DNA of 64,000 nt from Aromatoleum buckelii (GTDB lineage Bacteria > Pseudomonadota > Gammaproteobacteria > Burkholderiales > Rhodocyclaceae). Below the pieces are notes generated by a model, which saw nothing but the letters and a program-made list of their open reading frames with translations, was not told the origin of the DNA and ran no database searches. The position numbers and the translations under genes are program-made. Numbering within the stretch: position 1 is the first letter of the stretch; each line of letters starts with the position of its first letter. This document shows, in pieces, positions 36,440-46,041 of the stretch. The stretch is taken from the NCBI RefSeq assembly GCF_012910785.2, contig NZ_WTVH02000010.1, positions 310,001-374,000 on the forward strand, in the 5' to 3' direction.

Positions 36440-37093
36440 ATGAATTTCGAACAAGCCCGCTTCAATATGGTCGAGCAGCAGATCCGCCCCTGGGATGTGC
36501 TGGATCAGGATGTGCTCGATCTGCTGATGGCGGTCAGGCGCGAGGAGTTCGTTCCCGCCGCCTACAAGACGCTCGCTTTTGCCGATATCGAAATCCCGAT
36601 CGGCTGCGGCCAGTCGATGCTCAAGCCCGTCATCGAAGGCAAGATCCTGCAGGCGCTGCAGGTCAAGCGCTCCGACACGGTGCTCGAAGTCGGCGCCGGT
36701 TCCGGCTACTTTGCCGCGCTGCTCGCGGCGTGCTCCGACTGGGTGCGTACGATCGACATCGAGCCCGAACTCGTCAAGCTTGCCGCTGAAAACCTTGCCC
36801 GCTACGGCGTCGAGAACGTCATCGTCGAGGACGGCGACGCTGCCGCGGGGTGGAGCAGCCGCGCTCCCTACGACGTCATCGTCATGTCTGGCGGCCTGCC
36901 GATGTTGCCACCCGCGCTGCTGGCGCAGCTCAAGGTCGGCGGGCGCCTGTTCGCGTTCGTCGGCGAAGCGCCGGTGATGAAGGCGCGGCTCGTGACCTGT
37001 GTCGGCGAAGGGGCGTACGAAAGCGAGGATATTTTCGAAACCGTCGTGCCGATGCTGAAGAACGCGCAGCGCCCCGACGAATTCAGGTTCTGA
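36440..37093 (+). CDS. pcm: Protein-L-isoaspartate O-methyltransferase
   Basis: 217 aa from ATG 36440 (CAGGAA upstream). The SAM-binding motif VLEVGAGSGYFAALLA and the substrate-side MVEQQIRPWDVLD and IPIGCGQSM segments fit the PCMT family. It methylates isoaspartyl residues in aged proteins for repair. It lies first in a likely operon with a rhodanese and tolC, an arrangement common in Betaproteobacteria. Confidence 0.92.
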   Translation: MNFEQARFNMVEQQIRPWDVLDQDVLDLLMAVRREEFVPAAYKTLAFADIEIPIGCGQSMLKPVIEGKILQALQVKRSDTVLEVGAGSGYFAALLAACSDWVRTIDIEPELVKLAAENLARYGVENVIVEDGDAAAGWSSRAPYDVIVMSGGLPMLPPALLAQLKVGGRLFAFVGEAPVMKARLVTCVGEGAYESEDIFETVVPMLKNAQRPDEFRF

Positions 37094-37177
37094 GCAGCGG
37101 CGGCTTCCGCCGACCCGATCGCGGGCGCACGCCACCGCTGCGAGAGTAAGCGAAACTCCACTTTGGAGGATGTGACG

Positions 37178-37501
37178 ATGCGCCAGATGACCGCTCCCGA
37201 ACTCGCCGACCGGCTTGCCGATGCGTCGCGCGAAAAACCCGTGCTGCTCGACGTGCGCGAGCCGTGGGAATTCGAAACCTGCCACATCGAAGGTTCGCAG
37301 CCGATGCCGATGGCGACGGTGCCGGCCCACCTCGGCGAGCTCGACGCCGGCGCCGAGACGGTCGTCATCTGCCACCACGGTGCGCGCAGCGCGCAGGTCG
37401 GCATGTTCCTCGAGCGCCAGGGCTTCCGCAACGTCATCAATCTGGCGGGCGGCGTCGCAGCTTGGGCGGCGCAGGTCGATCCGGGCATGGCGCGATACTG
37501 A
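37178..37501 (+). CDS. Rhodanese-like sulfurtransferase domain protein
   Basis: 107 aa from ATG 37178 (TTTGGAGG 8 nt upstream; an in-frame TTG at 37163 is less likely). Motifs: VLLDVREPWEFETCHIEGS, the active-site loop VICHHGARS with the catalytic Cys, and NLAGGVAAWA. It transfers sulfane sulfur to an acceptor such as cyanide or a thiol. A single-domain GlpE-like form. tolC starts 21 nt after its stop. Confidence 0.93.
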   Translation: MRQMTAPELADRLADASREKPVLLDVREPWEFETCHIEGSQPMPMATVPAHLGELDAGAETVVICHHGARSAQVGMFLERQGFRNVINLAGGVAAWAAQVDPGMARY

Positions 37502-37522
37502 ATGAAGCGGAGGATGAAGCCG

Positions 37523-38896
37523 ATGAAGCGGGCGCTGGCAATCTGTGTGGCGAGCCTGATCCCGGCAGCGGCGTGGTCCGCCGATCTGCTCGATGTGTAT
37601 CGCGACGCACTGGCGAACGACGCCCGCTATGCGGCGGCTCGCGCGCTGTTCGATGCCGGCCAGGAACGGGTCATCCAGGGTCGCGCCGGGCTGCTGCCGG
37701 TGGTCGGGGCGTCGGCCGACACGAAGTGGAACGACGTCGATAGCAGCCAGTTCGGCGAGCGGCGCTACAACAGCAACGCGTACGGCGTGCAGCTGACGCA
37801 GCCGCTGTTCCGCTGGCAGAACTGGGTGCAGTACAAGCAGGGCGAGCTGCAGACCGCGCTCGCCGGCGTGCAGTTCGGCGAGGCGCGCCAGGACCTGATC
37901 CTGCGTGTGTCGCAGGCCTATTTCGATGTCCTGAACGCCCAGGACGTGCTGATCGCGCAGACGCAGCTGCGCACTGCGGCCGCCGAACAGCTCGAGCTCG
38001 CGAAGGCGAGCTTCGAAGTCGGCACGGTGACGATCACCGATGTACACGAGGCGCAGTCGCGCTTCGATCTCGCGGTGGCGCAGGAAATCGCCGCACGCAA
38101 CGATCTCGACGTGCGCCGCCACGCGCTCGCGCAGATCATCGGCAAGGACCCGGAGCCGCTGGCCGGGTTGCGCGGCAGCGTGACGCTGTCGCGGCCGCAG
38201 CCGGACAGCATCATGGCCTGGGCGAGCGCCGCGGAGCAGGGCGCTTATGGCGTGCAGGCCCAGCAGGTGTCGCGCGAGATCGCGGCGCGCGAGGTCGAGC
38301 TTGCGCGTGCGGGCCACTACCCGACCGTCGATGTCGTCGCGACCTACGGCCACCAGAGCGGGATCAGCAGCGGCAGCAGCAGCAGCAGCAGTTTCGCCGG
38401 CTTGGGCGGGCGGACGGAAAGCGATGCGCAGACCGTCGGCCTGCAGTTCAATTTGCCGCTGTTCGCGGGCGGTGCGGTTTCGTCGCGGACGCGTGAAGCG
38501 GCGGCGCTGCGAGTCAGGGCCGACGCCGATCTCGAGGAGGCTCGCCGCAACGCCGCGCTCGCCGCGCGCCAGGCTTATCTCGGCGTGACCAGCGGCATGG
38601 CGCAAGTGCGCGCGCTCGAAGCCGCGCAGGTGTCGTCGACGTCGGCGCTCGAGGCCAACCGCCTCGGCTATGAAGTCGGCGTACGGATCAACATCGACGT
38701 GCTGAATGCGCAAAGCCAGCTCGCCGACACCTTGCGCCAGCTCGCCCGCGCCCGTTACGACACGCTGCTCGCCCAGTTGCGGCTGAAGGCGGCGGCGGGG
38801 ACGCTCGGCGAAGAAGACGTTCAGGTGATCAACGCGCTGCTCGCCGAGAGCGCGATGAATCTTCCGCCGGCGCAACTCGGGCCGGCCTCGCGTTAG
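37523..38896 (+). CDS. tolC: TolC-family outer-membrane channel
   Basis: 457 aa from ATG 37523, chosen because GCGGAGG ends 9 nt upstream and a signal peptide (LAICVASLIPAAAWSA) follows. Family motifs include LLDVYRDALANDARY, GLLPVVGASAD, VQLTQPLFRW, QAYFDVLNAQDVL, and the second repeat LQFNLPLFAGGAV. It forms the trimeric exit duct for type I secretion and RND pumps. A Ser-rich run (SGISSGSSSSSS) marks a variable loop. Not a lipoprotein, unlike the NodT-type channel at 18378. Confidence 0.92.
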   Translation: MKRALAICVASLIPAAAWSADLLDVYRDALANDARYAAARALFDAGQERVIQGRAGLLPVVGASADTKWNDVDSSQFGERRYNSNAYGVQLTQPLFRWQNWVQYKQGELQTALAGVQFGEARQDLILRVSQAYFDVLNAQDVLIAQTQLRTAAAEQLELAKASFEVGTVTITDVHEAQSRFDLAVAQEIAARNDLDVRRHALAQIIGKDPEPLAGLRGSVTLSRPQPDSIMAWASAAEQGAYGVQAQQVSREIAAREVELARAGHYPTVDVVATYGHQSGISSGSSSSSSFAGLGGRTESDAQTVGLQFNLPLFAGGAVSSRTREAAALRVRADADLEEARRNAALAARQAYLGVTSGMAQVRALEAAQVSSTSALEANRLGYEVGVRINIDVLNAQSQLADTLRQLARARYDTLLAQLRLKAAAGTLGEEDVQVINALLAESAMNLPPAQLGPASR

Positions 38897-38912
38897 TTAG
38901 TCCTCGCTCGCC

Positions 38913-40205
38913 TCATCGCCGCCCCGGCGGGAGCGGTGCCTTGCCGCAGCCGACCAGCTCCTCGACGATCGCCATCGTTCGTTCGGTCGCCCCCCGATGC
39001 GCCGCCGCGAAACCCCGTCCCGCGGCTCCGATCGCTTGGCGGCGTGACGGATCGCGAAGCAGCGCGACCGCCGCTGCCATTCCGGCGCGGGGATCGTCTG
39101 CGCGCAGCGCGGCGCCCGCTTCGACCGCTTGATCCGCGACCAGCGCGAAGTTGAACGTATGCGGTCCGAGGACCACCGGGGTGCCGACGGCGCACGCCTC
39201 GATCAGGTTCTGCCCGCCGAACGCAAGCCAGCTGCCGCCGAGCAGTGCGACGTCGGCTGCCGCGTAATACGCGAACATTTCCCCCATCGAATCCCCGAGC
39301 CAGACCCGCGTGTTGGGGGCGACCGGCCCGTCGTCGGAGCGCCGCTGCAGGCTCAGGCCGCGTGCCCGGACAAGCCCGGCGACTTCGTCGAAACGCTGCG
39401 GATGGCGCGGCACGAGCGCGAGCAGCGCGTCGTCCGGGGCGCACGCTGCGAACGCGTCGAGAATCGAAGCCTCTTCCCCTTCACGCGTGCTCGCTGCGAG
39501 GATCACCGGGCGGGTACCGAAACGCGCGCGGAAAGCGTCGCCGAGCTGCAGCAGCGATTCGGGCGGAGCGATGTCGAACTTGATGTTGCCGGTTACGTCG
39601 ACCCGCCCGCCGCCGAGCGCAGCGAGCCGCCGTGCATCGTCGTCGGTCTGCGCCGCGATCGCGTTCAACGCGACGAGCGTGAGCCCGGTCAGCGCCGGCC
39701 AGCGCGCATAGCGCGCCGCCGAACGCTCCGACAGGCGCGCGTTCGCGAGCAGCACCGGCACGCGCCGCTTCCGGCACGCTGCGAGCAGGTTCGGCCACAA
39801 CTCCGTTTCCATGATCAGCCCGACCTGCGGCCGGAAGCGGCGCAGGAAGCGCGCCGACAGAAAGCCGAGGTCATACGGCAGATAAACGCGAAGCACGCGC
39901 GGATCGTCGCCGAATAGGGTTTTGGAAGTCGCCCGACCGGTCGGCGTCATGTGCGTCAGCACGACGCTGCGGTCTGGCCAGCGCGCGAGCAGCGCCCGCA
40001 CCAGGGGCTCGGCGGCGCGCGTCTCGCCGACCGACACCGCGTGCACCCAGAATACCGGGGCCGGCGCGGCAATGCGGTAACGCCCGAAACGTTCGCCGAC
40101 ATGCCGCAGGTATTCCGGCTGCCGCCGCGCGCGCCACAACAGGCGCAGCAGCACGAGCGGCAGCGCGAGAATCCAGAGCAGGGTGTAGGGCAGGCGGGCG
40201 AGCAT
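38913..40205 (-). CDS. waaA: 3-deoxy-D-manno-octulosonic acid (Kdo) transferase WaaA
   Basis: 430 aa from ATG 40205 (MLARLPYTLLWILALPLVLL, the membrane anchor). The GT30 signature FWVHAVSVGETRAAEPL with its catalytic Glu, VLTHMTPTGRAT, ETELWPNLL, GNIKFD and LGGSWLAFGGQNLIEAC are present. It adds Kdo to lipid A precursor at the inner membrane. The same frame stays open far upstream into other genes' antisense, but the family start is clear. Convergent with tolC (16-bp gap). Confidence 0.95.
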   Translation of the reverse strand: MLARLPYTLLWILALPLVLLRLLWRARRQPEYLRHVGERFGRYRIAAPAPVFWVHAVSVGETRAAEPLVRALLARWPDRSVVLTHMTPTGRATSKTLFGDDPRVLRVYLPYDLGFLSARFLRRFRPQVGLIMETELWPNLLAACRKRRVPVLLANARLSERSAARYARWPALTGLTLVALNAIAAQTDDDARRLAALGGGRVDVTGNIKFDIAPPESLLQLGDAFRARFGTRPVILAASTREGEEASILDAFAACAPDDALLALVPRHPQRFDEVAGLVRARGLSLQRRSDDGPVAPNTRVWLGDSMGEMFAYYAAADVALLGGSWLAFGGQNLIEACAVGTPVVLGPHTFNFALVADQAVEAGAALRADDPRAGMAAAVALLRDPSRRQAIGAAGRGFAAAHRGATERTMAIVEELVGCGKAPLPPGRR

Positions 40206-40352
40206 CAAAAAGGTTGAAAAAGGGTCCGAACGGTGCGGCAAGTATAGCGACGTGCGGTGCGAGGCCGCTTTCGTAACCGTAGGTTGCGCAGGCGGCATTA
40301 CAACCGGGTATGAGATAATCCGCCGCTCGACGTGAACAGGACGGGCCCGACC

Positions 40353-41360
40353 ATGAAAGTTCTCATCACCGGCGCAGCCGGCTTCATCGGCATGCATGTC
40401 TGCCAAGTGCTGCTCGGGCGCGGGGACGAGGTCGTCGGCCTGGATAACCTCAATGATTATTACGACCCGCGCCTGAAGGAAGACCGTCTCGCGCGCCTCA
40501 CGCCGCACCCGAGTTTTCGTTTCGTCAAGCTCGATGTCGCCGGTCGCGACGGCATGGAGCGCCTCTTCGCCGCGGAACGGTTCGACCGCGTCGTCCACCT
40601 CGCGGCGCAGGCCGGCGTGCGCTATTCGCTGCAGAACCCGCACGCGTACGTCGACAGCAACGTGGTCGGCTTCATGAACGTCCTCGAAGGCTGCCGCCAC
40701 AGCCGCGTGCAGCATCTCGTGTATGCGAGCAGCTCGAGCGTCTACGGCGGCAACACGAAAATGCCGTTTTCCGAGCACGACAGCGTCGACCACCCGGTCA
40801 GCATCTACGCCGCGACGAAGAAAGCGAACGAGCTGATGGCGCATACCTACAGCCACCTCTACGGCCTGCCGACCACCGGGCTGCGCTTTTTCACCGTCTA
40901 CGGCCCGTGGGGCCGCCCCGACATGGCGCTGTTCCTGTTCACGCGGGCGATCCTCGAAGGCCGCTCGATCGACGTCTTCAACCACGGGCGGATGATGCGC
41001 GACTTCACCTACATCGACGACATCGTCGAAGGCGTCGTCCGCACGCTCGACCGCGTCGCCGAACCCGATCCGGGTTTCGACGCGCTGCAGCCCGACCCCG
41101 CCCGCAGCAACGCACCGTACCGCGTATTCAACATCGGCAACCACAATCCGGTCGAGCTGATGGCGTTCATCGAAGCGATCGAGGACGCGATCGGCAGGAA
41201 GGCGGAGAAGAATTTCCTGCCGCTGCAGGACGGCGACGTGCCCGCGACATATGCGGATACCGCGGAACTCAACGCCTGGACAGGGTTCGCGCCGGCGACG
41301 CCGGTGCCGGAAGGGGTCGCTCGCTTCGTTTCCTGGTATCGCGACTATTACCGCTCCTGA
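40353..41360 (+). CDS. NAD-dependent sugar epimerase (UDP-glucuronate 4-epimerase type)
   Basis: 335 aa. Rossmann motif [10 protein letters not shown] at the N-terminus, catalytic Ser in [10 protein letters not shown] and YxxxK in YAATKKANE, and [10 protein letters not shown], which is typical of UDP-glucuronate/galacturonate 4-epimerases. It supplies a nucleotide sugar, probably UDP-GalA, for capsule or LPS. Starts the plus-strand sugar cluster; the next gene begins right after its stop. Confidence 0.88.
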   Translation: MKVLITGAAGFIGMHVCQVLLGRGDEVVGLDNLNDYYDPRLKEDRLARLTPHPSFRFVKLDVAGRDGMERLFAAERFDRVVHLAAQAGVRYSLQNPHAYVDSNVVGFMNVLEGCRHSRVQHLVYASSSSVYGGNTKMPFSEHDSVDHPVSIYAATKKANELMAHTYSHLYGLPTTGLRFFTVYGPWGRPDMALFLFTRAILEGRSIDVFNHGRMMRDFTYIDDIVEGVVRTLDRVAEPDPGFDALQPDPARSNAPYRVFNIGNHNPVELMAFIEAIEDAIGRKAEKNFLPLQDGDVPATYADTAELNAWTGFAPATPVPEGVARFVSWYRDYYRS

Positions 41361-42347
41361 ATGACAGCGCGCACCGTTCTCGTCACCGGCGCGACCGGCT
41401 TCATCGGCAGCCGGCTCGCGGCGGCGCTCGAGGCGCGGGGTGAACACGTTCGAAGGATGTCGCGGCTGGCATTGCCCGGCCCGTCGGCAGTCCGTGCCGA
41501 CCTGCTCGACCCGGACGCGCTCGACCGCGCATGCCGCGGCGTCGAACAGATATTCCATTGTGCAGGGCACGCGCACGCCTTCGACTCGCCCAGCGACACT
41601 GCCGCCCGCCGCCACCGCGACGTGAATTTCATCGGCACCGCGAACCTCGTCGATGCCGCCGGCCGTCAAGGGGTGCGCGGTTTGGTGTTCCTGTCGAGCG
41701 TCAAGGCGATGGGCGCGCCCGGCGCCGCGCTTGTGGATGAAACCTGGGCGGCGCTGCCCGAAACCGCATATGGGCAGGCCAAGCGCGACGCGGAGCATGC
41801 CGTGCTCGCCGCCGGCCCGCGCTTCGGCCTGCGAGTGACCAATCTGCGCTTGGCGATGGTGTATGGCTCCGGCAGCCGGGGAAATCTCGAGCGCATGGCG
41901 CGCGGCATCTGCGCGGGGTGGTTCCCGCCGCTGCCCGAGACCGGTGCGAAGCGTTCGCTGGTGCATGTCGACGACGTGCTCGCGGCGATGCTGCTGGTCG
42001 CGGATGACGCTCGTGCGGCGGGGAAAACCTACATCGTCGCCGATCCGCGCAGCTACTCGGGGCGCGAGCTGTACGACGCGCTGCGTGCGGCACTGGGGCT
42101 CGCGCCGGTCCGCTTGCGCTGTCCCACGGGCGTCCTTCGCTTCGGCGGCGAAATCGGCCATTGGCTCGAGAAGCTGCGTCGCCGGCCAGTGCCGCTCGAC
42201 CGGGCGGCGGTCGAGCGCCTGCTCGGCCCAGAAAGCTATTCGTCGGCGCTGATCGGGCGCGAGCTCGGCTGGCGTGCGCGAGTGTCGCTGCAACAGGGGC
42301 TGCAGGAGACCTTCGCAGTGGGCTGCGGGGCGGAGCGGGCGCGATGA
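41361..42347 (+). CDS. NAD-dependent sugar epimerase/reductase (WbpV-like)
   Basis: 328 aa. GATGFIGSRLA nucleotide-binding motif, SSVKAMG, YGQAKRDAE (YxxxK), and RSLVHVDDV typical of extended SDR epimerases. With the WbpL-like and WbpM-like genes that follow, the set parallels the wbpV-wbpL-wbpM order in Pseudomonas O-antigen loci, which makes and loads QuiNAc/FucNAc-type sugars. The exact reaction is inferred. Its stop overlaps the next start (ATGA). Confidence 0.82.
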   Translation: MTARTVLVTGATGFIGSRLAAALEARGEHVRRMSRLALPGPSAVRADLLDPDALDRACRGVEQIFHCAGHAHAFDSPSDTAARRHRDVNFIGTANLVDAAGRQGVRGLVFLSSVKAMGAPGAALVDETWAALPETAYGQAKRDAEHAVLAAGPRFGLRVTNLRLAMVYGSGSRGNLERMARGICAGWFPPLPETGAKRSLVHVDDVLAAMLLVADDARAAGKTYIVADPRSYSGRELYDALRAALGLAPVRLRCPTGVLRFGGEIGHWLEKLRRRPVPLDRAAVERLLGPESYSSALIGRELGWRARVSLQQGLQETFAVGCGAERAR

Positions 42348-43324
42348 TCGGAGCGGTCGACCTCCTCGCGCTCGCTGCGGTCGCCGCGACGATCTCGGCG
42401 GGAACGATCGCGCTGCGGCTGCGTTTCGCCGACCGCGGCGTCGACCAGCCCGGGCATCGGTCGCTCCATCAGCGGCCGACACCCCACGGCGGCGGGCTCG
42501 GCATCGTCGCGGCAACCTTGGCGTGCGGAGCGTGGGCGGGCGCTGCACCGATATGGCTGATCCCGGTGTTCGTCCTCGCCGCGGTGTCGTGGGCGGACGA
42601 CTGGACCGATCTGCCGTTCTGGCTGCGGCTCGGCGTGCATCTGGCATCGGCCGCGGCTGTTGTATTTTTTCACGGCGCGGGATCGCCGCTGCTCGTCGCG
42701 CTGCAGGTCATCGTCATCGCATGGTCGATAAACGCTTACAATTTCATGGACGGCGCCGACGGCCTCGCTGGCAGTATGTCCGCGGTGGGATTCGCCGCTT
42801 ATGCAATCGGATTCGCACAGGCCGGGCAGCCGGCGCTGGCCAGCCTGTGCATCGCGGTGGCTGCGGCTTCGGCCAGTTTCCTCGTGTTCAACTGGCATCC
42901 GGCGCGAATTTTCATGGGCGACGTCGGCGCGATTCCATCGGGTTTTCTGGCCGGGGGCCTGGGTTGGTACGGTCACGACATCGGCGCGTGGCCGCTGTGG
43001 TTTGCGCCGCTCGTGTTCGCGCCGTTTCTGTTCGACGCGACCGTGACCCTGGTTCGCCGGGCCGGCAGGGGTGAGCGGGTGTGGCACGCACACCGCGAAC
43101 ATTATTATCAGCGCATGGTGCGCGGCGGGTTCACCCACGGTGCGATGTGCGTGCGTTGGCTGCTCGTCATGCTGTCCGGCGCGTCCCTGGCTGTGGTGAT
43201 GCTGCTGTTCCTCGATAGGGGCGGATGGGCCGGAGCTGCCGCATGGAGCGCGGTGCTGATCGTCCTCGGGCACCGCATCGACCGGCAATGGGATCGTCAT
43301 ATGGAAACGGAACCCGCAAAATGA
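42344..43324 (+). CDS. WecA/WbpL-family undecaprenyl-phosphate sugar-1-P transferase
   Basis: 326 aa with about ten membrane helices. Motifs: RSLHQRPTPHGGGLGI, AAVSWADDWTDLP (Mg-binding Asp pair), AYNFMDGADGLAG, and FMGDVGAIPSGFLAGGL with HAHREHYYQR near the end. It starts O-antigen or glycan synthesis by moving a HexNAc-1-P to undecaprenyl phosphate in the inner membrane. It overlaps both neighbours by 4 bp, indicating tight coupling. Confidence 0.92.
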   Translation: MIGAVDLLALAAVAATISAGTIALRLRFADRGVDQPGHRSLHQRPTPHGGGLGIVAATLACGAWAGAAPIWLIPVFVLAAVSWADDWTDLPFWLRLGVHLASAAAVVFFHGAGSPLLVALQVIVIAWSINAYNFMDGADGLAGSMSAVGFAAYAIGFAQAGQPALASLCIAVAAASASFLVFNWHPARIFMGDVGAIPSGFLAGGLGWYGHDIGAWPLWFAPLVFAPFLFDATVTLVRRAGRGERVWHAHREHYYQRMVRGGFTHGAMCVRWLLVMLSGASLAVVMLLFLDRGGWAGAAAWSAVLIVLGHRIDRQWDRHMETEPAK

Positions 43325-45207
43325 ACCTGAGCGTGGCGTTGCACTGGCGTTCGCTGGCGGTATTCGGATTCGACCTCGCGGCGGTGGTCGCTGCCTGGTT
43401 CGGCGCCTTCATGTTGCGCTTCAATTTCGAGGGGCTGGGGGCATACCAGCCGATCGCAAATTACGGCGCGCTGCTGCTCGTGCCGGTCGAGGCGCTGATC
43501 TTTCGCGCGGCCGGGCTGTACCGGGGCATCTGGGTGTTCGCCAGCCTGCCCGACCTGTTGCGCATCGGTCGCGCGGTGGGACTCAGCATGGTGGTGATCG
43601 CGCTCGGCGCCGTGTTCCTCGCCCCCGAGCCACCGCTGCCGCGCTCGCTGCTGCTGATCTATCCGCTGCTGCTGGTGGCGATCATGGGCGGCGGGCGCGC
43701 CGCTTACCGTGTTTTCAAGGAGCACCGGGAGTTCGGCGCGCTGCGTGGCGTCGGCAAACCCGTCCTGGTGCTGGGGGCCGGCCGCGAGGCGATGAACCTG
43801 ATCCAGGAATTGCGCCGCTCGCGCGAGTGGCATGTGGTGGGGCTGCTCGATGACGATCGGTTGAAACGGCATCGCGAGGTGTGCGGTGTGCGGGTGCTGG
43901 GGCCGGTGGGCGAGATCGCCGAGTGCGCGGACGCGCTGCGGGTCCGCCACGCGATCATCGCCATGCCGGGCGCCAATGCCGAACGTCATCGCCATGTGGC
44001 CAACCTGTGCGTGCGCGCGGGCGTGCGGGTGTTCATCCTGCCCGCGATCGAGCAGCTGATCGCCGGGCACGACACGCTGTCGCAGATGCGCAGCCTCGAC
44101 CTCGAGGATCTGCTCGGGCGCGAGCCGGTCGAGATCGACACTCCGCAGGTGCGCGAGATGCTCGCAGGGCGGGTGGCGATGGTGACCGGCGCGGGCGGCT
44201 CGATCGGCGCCGAACTGTGCCGGCAGATCGCGCGCTTCGGGCCGGCCCAGATCATTGCGTTCGAACTGAACGAGTTCGCGCTGTACACGCTCAGCGAGGA
44301 GTTCGCCGAGGAGTTTCCGGAAATCGGCCTCGTCGCGATCGCCGGCGACGTCAAGGATCGCCGCCGGGTCATGGAAATCCTCGAACGCCATGCGCCGGCG
44401 GTGGTGTTCCACGCCGCAGCCTACAAGCACGTGCCGCTGATGGAAGAGCACAACGCGTGGCAGGCGGTGCGCAACAACGTCCTCGGCACGTGGATCCTCG
44501 CGCAGGCGTCGGCGGCGGTCGGCGTCGAGCGATTCGTCCTCGTGTCCACCGACAAGGCGGTCAACCCGACCAACGTGATGGGGGCGAGCAAGCGCCTGGC
44601 GGAGATCATCTGCCAGGAAATGCAGCGCCAGTCGCGCCGCACGCGTTTCGAGATGGTCCGCTTCGGCAACGTGCTCGGCAGCGCCGGCAGCGTCATCCCG
44701 AAGTTCCAGGCGCAGATCGAACGCGGCGGGCCGGTCACCGTCACGCATCCGGAGATCACGCGCTACTTCATGGCGATCCACGAAGCGGCGCAGCTCGTGC
44801 TGCAGGCGGCCGCAATGGGCGAGGGGGGCGAGATCTTCGTCCTCGACATGGGGCAGCCGGTCAAGGTGCTCGAACTCGCGCGCGACATGATCCGCCTGTC
44901 CGGCAAGAGCGAGAGCGAAGTCCCGATCGTGTTCACCGGCCTGCGCCCGGGGGAAAAGCTGTTCGAGGAAGTCCTCGCGCACAGCGAACGCACCCGCCCG
45001 ACGCATCACTCCAAGCTGCGTGTCGCTCGCGCCTCGTTGCCGGACGGCTTCGAAATGGCCGAGATGCTGCAGTGGGTGCGCTCCGGCAACACCCGCAGCG
45101 ACGACGAGGTGCGGCGCGTGCTGCGGCGCTGGGTTCCGGAATATGCCCCGTATAATCCCCCGAAGCCTTTCCTCGTGGCAGCGAAAATGGCACGCGAAGC
45201 ATGTTGA
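43321..45207 (+). CDS. WbpM/FlaA1-like membrane UDP-GlcNAc 4,6-dehydratase
   Basis: 628 aa. Four N-terminal membrane helices (to about 125), a first Rossmann-like domain (VLVLGAGREAMNLIQEL), then the catalytic SDR domain: VTGAGGSIGAELCRQI, AAAYKHVPLMEEHN, STDKAVNPTNVMGASKR. Met replaces the usual Tyr in the MxxxK triad, as in WbpM. It makes UDP-4-keto-6-deoxy-GlcNAc for the preceding WbpV-like enzyme (inference). Full length for the long membrane-anchored class. Confidence 0.93.
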   Translation: MNLSVALHWRSLAVFGFDLAAVVAAWFGAFMLRFNFEGLGAYQPIANYGALLLVPVEALIFRAAGLYRGIWVFASLPDLLRIGRAVGLSMVVIALGAVFLAPEPPLPRSLLLIYPLLLVAIMGGGRAAYRVFKEHREFGALRGVGKPVLVLGAGREAMNLIQELRRSREWHVVGLLDDDRLKRHREVCGVRVLGPVGEIAECADALRVRHAIIAMPGANAERHRHVANLCVRAGVRVFILPAIEQLIAGHDTLSQMRSLDLEDLLGREPVEIDTPQVREMLAGRVAMVTGAGGSIGAELCRQIARFGPAQIIAFELNEFALYTLSEEFAEEFPEIGLVAIAGDVKDRRRVMEILERHAPAVVFHAAAYKHVPLMEEHNAWQAVRNNVLGTWILAQASAAVGVERFVLVSTDKAVNPTNVMGASKRLAEIICQEMQRQSRRTRFEMVRFGNVLGSAGSVIPKFQAQIERGGPVTVTHPEITRYFMAIHEAAQLVLQAAAMGEGGEIFVLDMGQPVKVLELARDMIRLSGKSESEVPIVFTGLRPGEKLFEEVLAHSERTRPTHHSKLRVARASLPDGFEMAEMLQWVRSGNTRSDDEVRRVLRRWVPEYAPYNPPKPFLVAAKMAREAC

Positions 45208-45219
45208 GGTAAGTCCAGG

Positions 45220-46041
45220 GTGGCAATTTATGCAATCGGTGACATTCAGGGGTGTTACCGCGAATTTCGAGAACTGATCGACCAGTGCGGCTTCGACCCG
45301 TCGAACGATCGCCTGTGGCTGGTCGGCGACTTGGTCAACCGCGGACCCGCGTCGCTCGAGACCTTGCGCTTCGTCCGGTCGCTCGGCGACGCAGCGGTTA
45401 GCGTGCTCGGCAACCACGACCTGTATCTCCTCAAGATCGCGTACGCCGGCGCGTCGGGCCGCAAGCGCCACGACACGCTGCAGCAGGTGCTCGAGGCGCC
45501 GGATCGCGACGAACTCATCGCCTGGCTGCGGACACTGCCGCTGATGCATCTCGAAGGCGACTACGCGATGGTCCACGCCGGCCTGCTGCCCGGATGGACC
45601 GCCGAACGCGCCCGGGCGCTCGCGCGCGAAGTCGAAGCCGCGCTCTCGGGGGAATCCTGCGAAGCGTTCCTGCAGCACATGTGGGGCAATTCGCCGAAAG
45701 CGTGGAGCGATGACCTCGCCGGGTGGGAGCGGCTGCGGGTGATCGTCAACGCGATGACGCGCATGCGTTTCTGCACGCCCGACGGGCGCATGGAATTCGA
45801 TGCGAAAGGGCCGCCCGACAGCGCGCTGCCGAATCATCTGCCGTGGTTCGCGCACCCGAACCGTGCCAGCAGCGACACGACCATCGTCTGCGGCCACTGG
45901 TCCGCGCTCGGATTGCGCAGGGAGCCGAACCTGCTCGCCCTCGATTCCGGCTGCGTATGGGGCGAAAAGCTCACCGCGGTGAGACTCGAGGATCGCCAGG
46001 TATTCCAGGTGCATGCGGGGAAGCGGCTTGGGTCGTTCTGA
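45220..46041 (+). CDS. apaH: Symmetrical bis(5'-nucleosyl)-tetraphosphatase ApaH
   Basis: 273 aa from GTG 45220. Calcineurin-like phosphoesterase motifs: YAIGDIQGCY, WLVGDLVNRGP, VLGNHDLYLL, MVHAGLLPGW, and CGHWSALG. It hydrolyses Ap4A to two ADP. Length is normal. It starts 12 nt after the WbpM-like gene and its 3' end overlaps the next glycosyltransferase start. Confidence 0.95.
   Translation: MAIYAIGDIQGCYREFRELIDQCGFDPSNDRLWLVGDLVNRGPASLETLRFVRSLGDAAVSVLGNHDLYLLKIAYAGASGRKRHDTLQQVLEAPDRDELIAWLRTLPLMHLEGDYAMVHAGLLPGWTAERARALAREVEAALSGESCEAFLQHMWGNSPKAWSDDLAGWERLRVIVNAMTRMRFCTPDGRMEFDAKGPPDSALPNHLPWFAHPNRASSDTTIVCGHWSALGLRREPNLLALDSGCVWGEKLTAVRLEDRQVFQVHAGKRLGSF

Noticed and set aside
40206-42647. 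Open frame continuing upstream of waaA on the minus strand
   Set aside because: The family start MLARLPYTLL is at 40205. The rest is antisense to the two epimerase genes and codes for low-complexity Arg-rich sequence.
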